From JAAYYY01 sp964602995 (GTDB lineage: Bacteria > Chloroflexota > Anaerolineae > Promineifilales > Promineifilaceae), in contig CAZRTM010000044.1 in assembly GCA_964602995.1 (NCBI GenBank), forward strand, positions 1-31,261: DNA of 31,261 nucleotides, in the 5' to 3' direction. Below the pieces are notes generated by a model. The model saw only the letters and a list, made by a program, of their open reading frames with translations, ran no database searches and was not told the DNA's origin. Each line of letters begins with the position of its first letter. Position 1 is the stretch's first letter. A program made the position numbers and the translations under genes. Positions 1 through 8,500 of the stretch are shown piece after piece.

Positions 1-3000
1 AACCGGCTGTCCATGAAAGCGCCGCTCTCCCAGAATGGATTGCGCCGTCTTCAGAAGCTCGCTTTGTTGGACGGCAGCAGGAGCTGGCCCGCCTGCAAGG
101 CTTTCTGCAGCAGGCGCTACAGGGAGAAGGCCGCGTGTTATTTATCACCGGGGGCGCGGGCCGGGGCAAAAGTTCCCTCCTGCAAGCGTTTGCCCGCCAG
201 GCCCAGGAGCGCCACCCTGAGCTGGTTGTGACGGGCGGCGCTTGTAGCGCTATGAGCGGAACGGGCGATCCTTATGCGCCTTTTCGTGACGTAATGAGTC
301 TGCTATGCGGAGAGTTCACTGCCCGGCATAGCGGTGGACAACTGACCACAGAACAGGCGCGTCGCCTGCAGGCGCTGCTGCCAGAGGCAGCACAAGCAAT
401 TCTGGCGCACGGCCCGCAGTTGCTCGACACCTTCATATCGGGCAAGCGGCTGCTGGCGCGGGCCGCGGCCGTGACGCCAGCGGGCGCTGAGTGGCTGGTG
501 GCCCTTCAAGATGAACTCGCCCGCCAGCGCAGAGCGCCTGAGGCGTTGGAGAAGACAGCGCTCTTTGGGCAATTCAGTAACGTGTTGCATGTTCTGGCGC
601 AGAGACGGCCCTTGCTTATCACGCTCGACGACCTGCAGTGGATTGACGAGGCTTCCAGCGGTCTGCTCTTCCATCTGGGGCGACAATTGGCCGGCAGCCG
701 CATCCTCATCATTGGCGCATTCCGGCCCGATGAGCTGGAAGCAGAGCACAATGGGGAAGCCCATCCGCTGCGCCAGATAGTGGATGAGTTGCAGCGGCGC
801 TTTGGGGAGATTTTCATCGACCTGGCGCAGGCAGACCGCAACAGCGGACGTGCTTTTATCGATGCGCTCGTGGACACAGAAGCCAACCGGCTGGACGGCG
901 CATTTCGTCAGGCGCTCTTCCAACAGACGGGAGGGCATCCGTTGTTTGTGGTTGAGCTACTGCGCGAGATGCAAAGCCGGGGCACTCTGGTGCAGGACAG
1001 CTCGGGACGGTGGGTTGCAGCAGATGAGCTGGACTGGGAGACGTTGCCGGCGCGCGTGGAAGCTGTCATCGCCAGGCGGGTGGACCGGCTGGAGCCTAAG
1101 CTGCGCGAGATATTGGACGTCGCCAGCGTTGCAGGAGAGCGCTTTCATCCGGAAGTAATTGCCCAGGTACTGAGGTTTGATGAGCGCGATGTGCTGCGTA
1201 CCCTATCCCAGGAACTGCAAAGGCAACACAGACTGGTACGGGAACAGGGAGACGTGGCAGCAGGCAGCAGGCCCCTCTCTTTGTACCAGTTTAGTCACGC
1301 CCTCTTTCAACAGTACCTCTATAACCAGCTTTCACAAGGCGAACGGCGATACTGGCACGGCGCGCTGGGCGCAGCGCTTGAGCGGCTGTATGCCACTGAT
1401 GCCGACCAGATTGCAGGCCAGCTGGCTCACCACTTTATGAGTGCGGCAGAGTGGGACAGCGCGGTCCCATATCTGACCCACGTCGCCGATCTGGCATACC
1501 AGAAAGCATCTTTGCCCGATGCTGCCCGTTACTTTCAGACAGCCCTGGCCCACTGGCCGGCAAATGACCCGCTGGGGCAGGCGCTGACATTGCGCAAATT
1601 GGGAGAATGTCTTTGGCCCCTGCAGCAGCACGACGGCGCCATTGAGGCGTTACAGGCCAGCTATGAGCTTTTCGTGCGGCATGGCAAGAAGCAGGAGGCG
1701 GCGATAGCGCAACAGCTATTGGGCCGTGTTCATTGGGAGGCCGGCCGGCTCAATCAGGCAGGCGCCTGTTACCGGCACGCCCTGGCCCTTGTGGAGGGCG
1801 AACCGGAAAGCGAGGCCCTGGCCTGGGCCTTGGCGGGGTTGTCCAGCTATCACATGCACCTCAGCGACTATGAGACGTCCATCTCGCTGGGGGAACGGGC
1901 CCTTGCTCTGGCCCGGCGGCTGGGTGTTGATGCGCTCGTCATCCGTTGCTTGTGCGACGTGGGCAGCGCCCTTTCGGGAATGGGCGATTGGGCGGGCGTG
2001 GCCATGGAAAGGGAAAGTCTGGAGCGCGCCCTGGCCCTGAATCGCCCCCACGATGCCGGTCGCGCCTATCTCTATATTGCCGAGGCATTGGGTTACCTGG
2101 GCCAGTATGGGGAAGCGGGGAAGCTCCTGCAGGAGGCGATGGCCTATGCGCGGCGTATGCACATTCCGTACATAGCCGAAACCGCCTCCCGCGAAATGGC
2201 CAGACTGGAGTGGATGACGGGTCGCTGGGGATCCGCTCTGGCTCGCTTGCAGGAAATGGAGAGCCGCCCTAAAGAGGAGCGGCCGGCCGGGCTGACCCGG
2301 TTCTACCAGACCATCACTCTGGGGCAACTCTACAACGACCTTGGCCGGGCAGAACACGCGGGCCAGCGGCTGGCCCAGGCCGATTTGGGGCCGGTTGATA
2401 GCCTCGATCCGCGCGTCGCCTATCTGGGTGAGCTGGCCCGTGCCCAAACGGCGTCAGGCGGAGCGGCACAGGCCGCTCCTGTGATCGCTGAAATTATGGA
2501 GTGGTGTGACCAGGCAGAGCACCTCTTCCCCAACGTGGGTATGGCGCTCTTGTTCATCTGCCGTCTGCCAGTGGCCCACAACTCCCCGGCAATAGCCGAT
2601 TACGCCCGTTCTGCGTGCCAGCAACTGCAGCGACTCGACCGCCAGTACCGGACACCGGTCACCGCGGCGTGGCAGCTTGAAGGACGGGGCTGGTTAAATC
2701 TGGCTGAGGTTCAGTTAGCTGAAGCGGGGGCGCACTTTGAGCAAGCGGCTGCTGAGTGGCAAAAGTTGGGCCAGCCCTATGATCAGGCCCGCGCCCTCAG
2801 TGGTTTGAGCCAGGCATTGTCCCGAGCGGGAGATGGGGATGGGGCGCGATTGGTTTCCGAACAGGCGATGGCGCTCATCCACGACCTGGCCGCACAACTG
2901 GAAGAGCCGCGGCTAAAAGTTTCCTTTTTAGAATCGGAACTGGTACAGCAGATTCGGGCAATTGGGAACGACCCGCAAGGTAGACAGGCCTCTTCTGCCC

Positions 3001-3005
3001 CGTGA
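1..3005 (+). CDS. AAA-type signal-transduction ATPase with TPR-like repeats, 5' end outside the window
   Basis: This is the C-terminal part of a large STAND-like regulatory ATPase. The frame is open from the left edge (codons start at base 3). An in-frame GTG at 135 is not a real start, because the upstream codons read a typical FVGRQQEL lead-in to this ATPase class. The Walker A motif GGAGRGKS is at nt 150-173. The Walker B region, with hydrophobic residues then DDLQWID, is near nt 615-650. After about 400 residues of ATPase and winged-helix-like sequence, the protein becomes Ala/Leu/Tyr-rich helical repeats that look like TPRs (about nt 1480-2900). In the family, such proteins usually carry an N-terminal SARP/BTAD, HTH or cyclase domain and act as transcriptional or signalling switches. 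That part lies outside the window, so the output is unknown. The gene converges on the PBP gene, with 32 nt between stop codons. Confidence 0.85.
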   Translation, partial: PAVHESAALPEWIAPSSEARFVGRQQELARLQGFLQQALQGEGRVLFITGGAGRGKSSLLQAFARQAQERHPELVVTGGACSAMSGTGDPYAPFRDVMSLLCGEFTARHSGGQLTTEQARRLQALLPEAAQAILAHGPQLLDTFISGKRLLARAAAVTPAGAEWLVALQDELARQRRAPEALEKTALFGQFSNVLHVLAQRRPLLITLDDLQWIDEASSGLLFHLGRQLAGSRILIIGAFRPDELEAEHNGEAHPLRQIVDELQRRFGEIFIDLAQADRNSGRAFIDALVDTEANRLDGAFRQALFQQTGGHPLFVVELLREMQSRGTLVQDSSGRWVAADELDWETLPARVEAVIARRVDRLEPKLREILDVASVAGERFHPEVIAQVLRFDERDVLRTLSQELQRQHRLVREQGDVAAGSRPLSLYQFSHALFQQYLYNQLSQGERRYWHGALGAALERLYATDADQIAGQLAHHFMSAAEWDSAVPYLTHVADLAYQKASLPDAARYFQTALAHWPANDPLGQALTLRKLGECLWPLQQHDGAIEALQASYELFVRHGKKQEAAIAQQLLGRVHWEAGRLNQAGACYRHALALVEGEPESEALAWALAGLSSYHMHLSDYETSISLGERALALARRLGVDALVIRCLCDVGSALSGMGDWAGVAMERESLERALALNRPHDAGRAYLYIAEALGYLGQYGEAGKLLQEAMAYARRMHIPYIAETASREMARLEWMTGRWGSALARLQEMESRPKEERPAGLTRFYQTITLGQLYNDLGRAEHAGQRLAQADLGPVDSLDPRVAYLGELARAQTASGGAAQAAPVIAEIMEWCDQAEHLFPNVGMALLFICRLPVAHNSPAIADYARSACQQLQRLDRQYRTPVTAAWQLEGRGWLNLAEVQLAEAGAHFEQAAAEWQKLGQPYDQARALSGLSQALSRAGDGDGARLVSEQAMALIHDLAAQLEEPRLKVSFLESELVQQIRAIGNDPQGRQASSAP

Positions 3006-3006
3006 T

Positions 3007-3031
3007 CGCTGCTGTCGCGTTACTTGCAGCG
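3007..3031. terminator. weak inverted repeat between convergent genes
   Basis: A 6-bp inverted repeat (CGCTGC at 3007-3012, GCAGCG at 3026-3031) with a 13-nt loop fills the 32-nt gap between the ATPase and PBP stop codons. It has no T-tract on either side. A bidirectional terminator role is only a possibility, suggested by position. Confidence 0.25.
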
Positions 3032-3037
3032 GATGCC

Positions 3038-5248
3038 TTATTGCCAGGGATAGGGCGCCAGCGGCTCAATGCCGTAGTATAGCTCTACAACGCGGCGGAA
3101 TAGGGGCGCGCCGACGGTAGAGCCTTCCCCGGCATTTTCGACCATGACCAGTACCGCTATTTCGGGTTGTTCGATAACGGTGCCGTCGGGCATCGTATAG
3201 GGGGCAGCGGGCGCCCAGCCGCCGAACCAGGCGTGCGGCGTATTGGGCGGCGCTTCGGCGGTGCCGGTCTTGCCCGCAACCGGCACAGGTAACCCTATGA
3301 AGCGGTGGGCGGCAGTGCCATACTGCTCTGTCGCCACTTCGCGCATGGCCTCGCGCAGCGTCGCCAGGTTTTCGGGGGAGAGCGGGATCTGCCTGCTTTC
3401 TTGCACGCGCCACTCTTCTTCTGGAGCGCCGCCGCCGGCCCCAATGCGGTCAATGACGGTGGGTACGTACATCTGGCCCCCGCTGGCGATGCCGGCAAAG
3501 ATGTTAGCCATTTGCAGAGGTGTTGCCTGCACGTAGCCCTGCCCGATAGCCATGTTGACGGCGTCGCCTGGCACCCACCCTTCACCTATATTATTCATCT
3601 TCCACTCGGGGTCGGGAACCAGGCCGGCTGACTCATCCACGCCCACGATACCCGTTGGGCTACCCAGGCCAAACTGGCGGGCCACGTTGGGCAGGAAGAA
3701 GGGATCGACTTCGTTGAGGTTGAAGCCCATGTCGTAGAAGCAACTGTTGCAGGAGACGGTCAAGGCCCGCTTATAGGTAACGGTGCCGTGGCCACCCGCA
3801 CGCCAGTCGCGCTTGACAAATTGATCGCCCAACCGGTTCCAGGTACCCCGGCTGGTATAAGTTGTGTCCGCCGTGTAGAGTGTGCTGTTCAGCCCGGCCG
3901 AGAGGGTGACGACTTTGAAGAGGGAGCCGGTAGGGTAGGCGCCCTGTGTGGCGCGGTTGATCAGGGGCCGCCCCGGATCATTAAAAACTGCAGATAACGT
4001 TTCGGCCGCGTTAGGGCGCGTGCTGTCAAAGATCGCCGGATCGTAGCTTGGGTAGCTGGCCATCGCCAGCACTTGGCCATTGTTGACGTTGAGCACCACG
4101 ACGGAGCCTGCCACGCCAGGTGACGTCTCGACAGCCTCGGCCAGGGCATCTTCTACCCTTTGTTGAAATTCGGAGTCAAGGGTCAGATAGATGCTGCGCG
4201 CCTGACGCGGTTCCGTCTTTTGCACGGTGCTGATATATTCGCCGTTGGTGCCCACAATGGTCAGCTCGCCGCCGCGCGTGCCACGCAAATAATCTTCGCC
4301 CCACGCTTCAACGCCCGCCAGACCAACCTTTTCGTCCCCACGATAGCCGCGCCGGAGATAATCGGCCTGCGCCTCGGCCGGGATGGCGCCCACGTAACCG
4401 GTGATGTGCGGCGCCACACCGTCTGCCGCGTAGAGGCGGGTGGGGCGCGACTGCACTTCCAGACCCTGGCCCAGGAAGGGTCGTAACAGCTCGTTGTTCT
4501 CTTCCAGCGTTTCGGATGAAATGTCACCCAGTGTCACCGTCCAGTTGGGCAATGCCGTGGCGTACATCTGCTTCAGAGAGTCAGGTGAGCGGCCTAGAAG
4601 CTGGCTGACGGCTTCCAGTAGCCCTTCTTCATCTGCGATTTGGCCGGGGATGACCGAGAGTGTGACGGCCGTGCCCTGATAGGCAAGGGCGCTGCCGTCG
4701 CGATCGTAAATGTTGGCGCGCGCCGGAATGTGGTGCGTCATGTGCAGCCGTTGTCCGCCCCGTAGCTCGGGCAAGATCAAACTCTCGTCCCAGAGCACGC
4801 CCCAGCGGCCCTCGCTGAACGTCAACGTGATGGTGTGGTCACGGGTGATGGTGCCCACCACGGACGTTTCCCAGACGACGCGTACCTGCATCTGGGCCTC
4901 GTTTCCTTCTTGAATGGCTGCCAGCGGCTGGGCGTGGATGGCCTGAACTGTTGCCGTGGTCATCGCCTGGTCATAGGCGGAGATGAAGGCCTCGCGCCCG
5001 ATCAGGGCCTGGCTACGCCCTGAAAGCAGGTTGTACATTGCCCCGTAATCAAACCCTTCCCAGGCACGGTAGAAGCCGCGGCCCACGCCCTCAGACAGCT
5101 CCCTGATCGGTGTCTCGGTCGGTTGTGGCGTACTGGTGGGTGGGATCGTGCCGGTTGGAATTTCGTAGGAGTCCCTGAGTACCGGTAGCCGGTCAGCACA
5201 GGCAACAAGGGTAAGCAGTAGGAGAGTGAGGAAACTTTTGCGGAACAT
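3038..5248 (-). CDS. MecA-type class B penicillin-binding protein (lipoprotein)
   Basis: This is a D,D-transpeptidase that cross-links peptidoglycan outside the cytoplasmic membrane, 736 aa. The N-terminus MFRKSFLTLLLLTLVAC is a lipoprotein signal with Cys17 as the modified residue, followed by a Thr/Pro-rich spacer. Residues about 50-155 look like the NTF2-like domain of MecA/PBP2a. About 165-335 is the PBP dimerisation region and about 350-730 the transpeptidase. All three active-site motifs are present: SLFK (Ser442, Lys445), SCN (499-501) and KTGT (660-663). The frame stays open to 5353, but the ATG at 5248 starts the signal peptide and has AGGTGA 12-13 nt upstream, so it is preferred. 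The MecA-like architecture suggests a low-affinity, beta-lactam-tolerant enzyme, but that is inference. The gene diverges from the amylase gene. Confidence 0.9.
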   Translation of the reverse strand: MFRKSFLTLLLLTLVACADRLPVLRDSYEIPTGTIPPTSTPQPTETPIRELSEGVGRGFYRAWEGFDYGAMYNLLSGRSQALIGREAFISAYDQAMTTATVQAIHAQPLAAIQEGNEAQMQVRVVWETSVVGTITRDHTITLTFSEGRWGVLWDESLILPELRGGQRLHMTHHIPARANIYDRDGSALAYQGTAVTLSVIPGQIADEEGLLEAVSQLLGRSPDSLKQMYATALPNWTVTLGDISSETLEENNELLRPFLGQGLEVQSRPTRLYAADGVAPHITGYVGAIPAEAQADYLRRGYRGDEKVGLAGVEAWGEDYLRGTRGGELTIVGTNGEYISTVQKTEPRQARSIYLTLDSEFQQRVEDALAEAVETSPGVAGSVVVLNVNNGQVLAMASYPSYDPAIFDSTRPNAAETLSAVFNDPGRPLINRATQGAYPTGSLFKVVTLSAGLNSTLYTADTTYTSRGTWNRLGDQFVKRDWRAGGHGTVTYKRALTVSCNSCFYDMGFNLNEVDPFFLPNVARQFGLGSPTGIVGVDESAGLVPDPEWKMNNIGEGWVPGDAVNMAIGQGYVQATPLQMANIFAGIASGGQMYVPTVIDRIGAGGGAPEEEWRVQESRQIPLSPENLATLREAMREVATEQYGTAAHRFIGLPVPVAGKTGTAEAPPNTPHAWFGGWAPAAPYTMPDGTVIEQPEIAVLVMVENAGEGSTVGAPLFRRVVELYYGIEPLAPYPWQ

Positions 5249-5398
5249 GGCGGGTCTGATTTCACCTATACAAATTTTGCCAATGACTGCGGCCTGGGCG
5301 CAATGGGCAGGGTATTTTGGTGGCGAGTTGTTCTCTCCAGTTGTCGCTCCCACTACCGCAGTTCCTGAGAGTGGCAGCTACCCGGTTTATACACCGCT

Positions 5399-5443
5399 GG
5401 TTGAGGTTGTGTCAACCATGCTAAAGTTGGTTGAAGTATCAAC
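5399..5443. promoter_or_regulatory. two operator-like dyads upstream of the amylase gene
   Basis: Two short inverted repeats built from the same half-site lie just upstream of, and on, the amylase -35 box. The first is GGTTGA (5399-5404) and TCAACC (5412-5417), with a nested GGTTG-TGT-CAACC at 5405-5417. The second is GTTGA-AGTA-TCAAC at 5430-5443. Their repetition and overlap with the promoter suggest a regulator binding site. The regulator is unknown, and the central CG typical of LacI-family operators is absent. Confidence 0.35.
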
Positions 5444-5459
5444 GAAAATCGTCTATCCT
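5431..5459 (+). promoter_or_regulatory. putative sigma70-type promoter of the amylase gene
   Basis: TTGAAG at 5431-5436 and TATCCT at 5454-5459 are separated by 17 nt, about 75 nt before the amylase start codon. The -35 box lies inside an inverted repeat, so a bound regulator could block or modulate it. Confidence 0.45.
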
Positions 5460-5480
5460 GTAGCAAAGTGACATTCCCCG

Positions 5481-5528
5481 ATGGAGGCGCCATTTGCGGC
5501 GCCGTACACACCATGTATTGGAGGATAG
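5481..5528 (+). other. possible 15-codon leader ORF and hairpin in the amylase 5' UTR
   Basis: An ATG at 5481 opens a 15-codon frame that ends at TAG 5526-5528. This stop is inside the amylase ribosome-binding region and 4 nt before its ATG. The same stretch holds GGCGCC at 5486-5491 and 5498-5503, which can pair as a 6-bp hairpin with a 6-nt loop. There is no convincing ribosome-binding site before 5481, so translation is uncertain. If it is translated, coupling to the amylase would be likely. Confidence 0.25.
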
Positions 5529-5532
5529 TTCC

Positions 5533-8500
5533 ATGTGGCCTCGCCGCAACCATGCTGCTCAGAACCATGCTGCTCAGAACCATGCTGCTCAGAACCATGT
5601 TGCTCAGAACCNNNNNNNNNNNNNNNNNNNNNNNNNNNNNNNNNNNNNNNNNNNNNNNNNNNNNNNNNNNNNNNNNNNNNNNNNNNNNNNNNNNNNNNNN
5701 NNNNNNNNNNNTGCTCAGAACCATGTTGCTCAGAACCGTGCTGCTCAGAACCGTGCGCTTCAAATCATTGCCATTTTGTTGCTTTTACTCCTGATTGTCG
5801 CCTGCCGTGACAGAGAGCGGTCACCGGCGCCGACCGCCACAGCCCCGGCGGCAACGGAAGCGGCTGTCGAAGCAACGGCGGAACCACCCATTACGGAAGA
5901 AACGTCCGAGCCAGACGCCGAATCAACCCCGGAAGAGGAAGCAGTAGCGTACGACAACCTGCACGTTCCTTCCCCCGCCTGGGAGGAGCAGATCATCTAC
6001 TTCTTGATGATCGACCGCTTCAACGACGGCAATCCGGACAACAATGACCAGGGATTTGACGAATACGACCCCGCCGACCATCGTAAGTTCAGCGGCGGTG
6101 ATTTGCAGGGCATCATTGAGCAGTTGGATTACATTCAGGAGCTGGGTGCGACGGCGATCTGGATCACGCCGCCCGTCGCCAACCAGTGGTGGGATCCGCT
6201 GGTCAATTTCGGCGGTTACCATGGCTACTGGGCTGAGGATTTCAGCGAGGTGGACGCTCACTTTGGCGACCTGGAGAGCTACCAGGCGCTCTCTAATGCG
6301 CTGCACGACCGGGAGATGTATCTTATTCAGGACATTGTGACCAACCACACCGGCAACTTCTTCACTTACCAGAATGAAGACGGCCAGACGGTCTATGACC
6401 CTGAAGATCCGGAAGTGGGGTTCCGCTTGAATGAGGAGAGCGTGCCTGTTACGGCTCCCAGCCAGCCACCGTTCGATATGAACGATGTGCGCAATCCAGA
6501 GCACCGCGAGGCGGATATTTATCACTGGACGCCATCGATTGTCGATTATAACGATCCGGAAGAGGCGCTTTATTATCAGTTAAGTGACCTTGACGACCTC
6601 AACTTTGATAACCCGCTGGTGCGCGAGACGCTGCGCCAGTCCTATGGCAAGTGGGTCAGCGAAGTAGGCGTCGATGCCTTTCGCGTAGATACTGTTCTCT
6701 ATAGCAGCCACGATTTCTGGCATGACTTCTTCTATGCTGATGATGCCGGCGCGCCGGGTATCGAGCTGGTAGCAGAAGCGGCGGGCAAAGAGGAGTTTTT
6801 CACCTTTGGCGAGGCCTTCGTCGGCTCCGAGCCATTCCAGGACGATGGTGAGCGGCGCATTGCTGAGTATCTGGGCACGGAAGAACAACCAGAGATGGAC
6901 GCGGTGCTCAACTTCCCCATGCACTTTACACTCAACCGTGTCTTCGCCGAGGGACAACCCACCAGCGAGTTGGCTTACCGGTTGGAGCTGACGCAAGATG
7001 ACTCCCTGTTCCCCGAACCAAACCTGCTGCCTAACTTCATCGACAACCACGACGTGGCCCGCTTCCTCTCCCGTGGTAATCTGGACGGGCTGAAACAGGC
7101 CACGACGTTCCTGATGACCGCGCCAGGTATTCCGGTGATCTATTATGGTACGGAACAGGGCTTTACCGAGCAGCGGGCGGCGATGTTTGCCGGTGGATGG
7201 GGTTCTGGCGGCGAGGACCACTTTAACCGCGATGCCGAGATGTATCGCCACCTGCAGACGGTGACCGCTTTGCGCAAGGAGCATCCGCTATTCAGCTATG
7301 GCGAGCTGACCATCTTATACGAAAACGAAGTGGGGCCGGGGGCATTGGCCTTCCAGCGCAGCTATGAAGGGGAAACGGCGATTGTACTATTTAACAGCGC
7401 TGACCGCCCCGTCTTGTTGACCGAGATGGAAACCGGTCTGCCAGCAGGCACCGTCCTGACGTTGCTCTTTGGCCTCGACAACCCGGAGGACATCGTCGTG
7501 GGGCCGGAAGGCCGTCTGACGATGGAATTAGCAGCGCGCGAGGCGATGGTCTTGCTGGTGAGTGATGAAATGGTGGATGTGGAAGACGCAGCGGCCACAG
7601 TGACCGTCGAAACCAGCGTGGAGGGCCAGGCGTTTACCGAAGATTTCCTGCTCTCGGGCACGGCTTCAGAGCCAGATACACCACTGCGCATCATCCTCAA
7701 CGGCAACCTGCAGCAGGCGTTGGAAGCAACGACAAGTGATGACGGCACGTGGGAAGTGACGGTACCCATCAGCGCCTTTGCCCCTGGCGAACGGTCGAAC
7801 ACATTGACGGTCTATGCGCCCGAATTGGGGGCTGTCTCACCGACTTTCAGCTTTCAGACGACGTTTGAGCCAACCGGCGGCGGAACGATTACCTACGACC
7901 GCATTGGCGACGACGTGGGGCCGTCCGGCAACTACGAGCTGCCCACTGATGAGACGTTTGGCGAGCAGCTTGATATCCTCAGCACCCGCGTCACCGCCTT
8001 TGGCGCCAATTTGCAGGTATCGCTGACGATGGCTGACGTGACAGACGTCTGGGGGCCGGTCAACGGCTTCGACCACGTGCTGTTCCACATCTTCATTGAC
8101 GTACCAGGCCAGGAAGGGGTCACAGTGCTGCCCGGCATTAACGCCACCGCTCCCGAGGGCTTTGCCTGGGATTACATGGCGTTTATCGAAGGCTGGAACA
8201 ACCGCCTCTACTCCAGTGAAGGAGCAAGCGAGGATGAATATGGCACGGTGATTGTGCCTGCGCCGGAGATCAGCGTGGATCAGGAGAGCAACACAATAAC
8301 GTTCCTCTTCCTCGCCGAAGCGTTGGATAACCCGGAGAGTCTGGAAGGGGCGCGGGTCTATATCACCAACTGGGATTGGAATGGCCCAGACGCCGCCTAT
8401 CGCCAGTTACAGCCTGTCGCCTCGCAGTGGGTTTTTGGCGGTGGTGACTGGGCCGTCGACCCGCTTATTCTGGACGATACCGATGTCATTCCGGTCAGCG

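Noticed and set aside
1..231. Short frames at the left edge in other phases
   Set aside because: The frame that continues into the ATPase is open to the edge and encodes the expected FVGRQQEL lead-in, so the others are shadows.
1716..2447. A 243-codon open frame on the minus strand
   Set aside because: It lies antisense within the TPR-like region of the ATPase, with low-complexity composition and no motif or ribosome-binding site of note.
5249..5353. A 35-residue N-terminal extension of the PBP
   Set aside because: It would place the lipoprotein signal internally, and the ATG at 5248 has an acceptable ribosome-binding site.
5548..5763. Repeat array considered as a CRISPR or regulatory iteron cluster
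   Set aside because: Units are contiguous 15-mers without spacers, lie in frame within a coding sequence, and no cas or replication gene is present.
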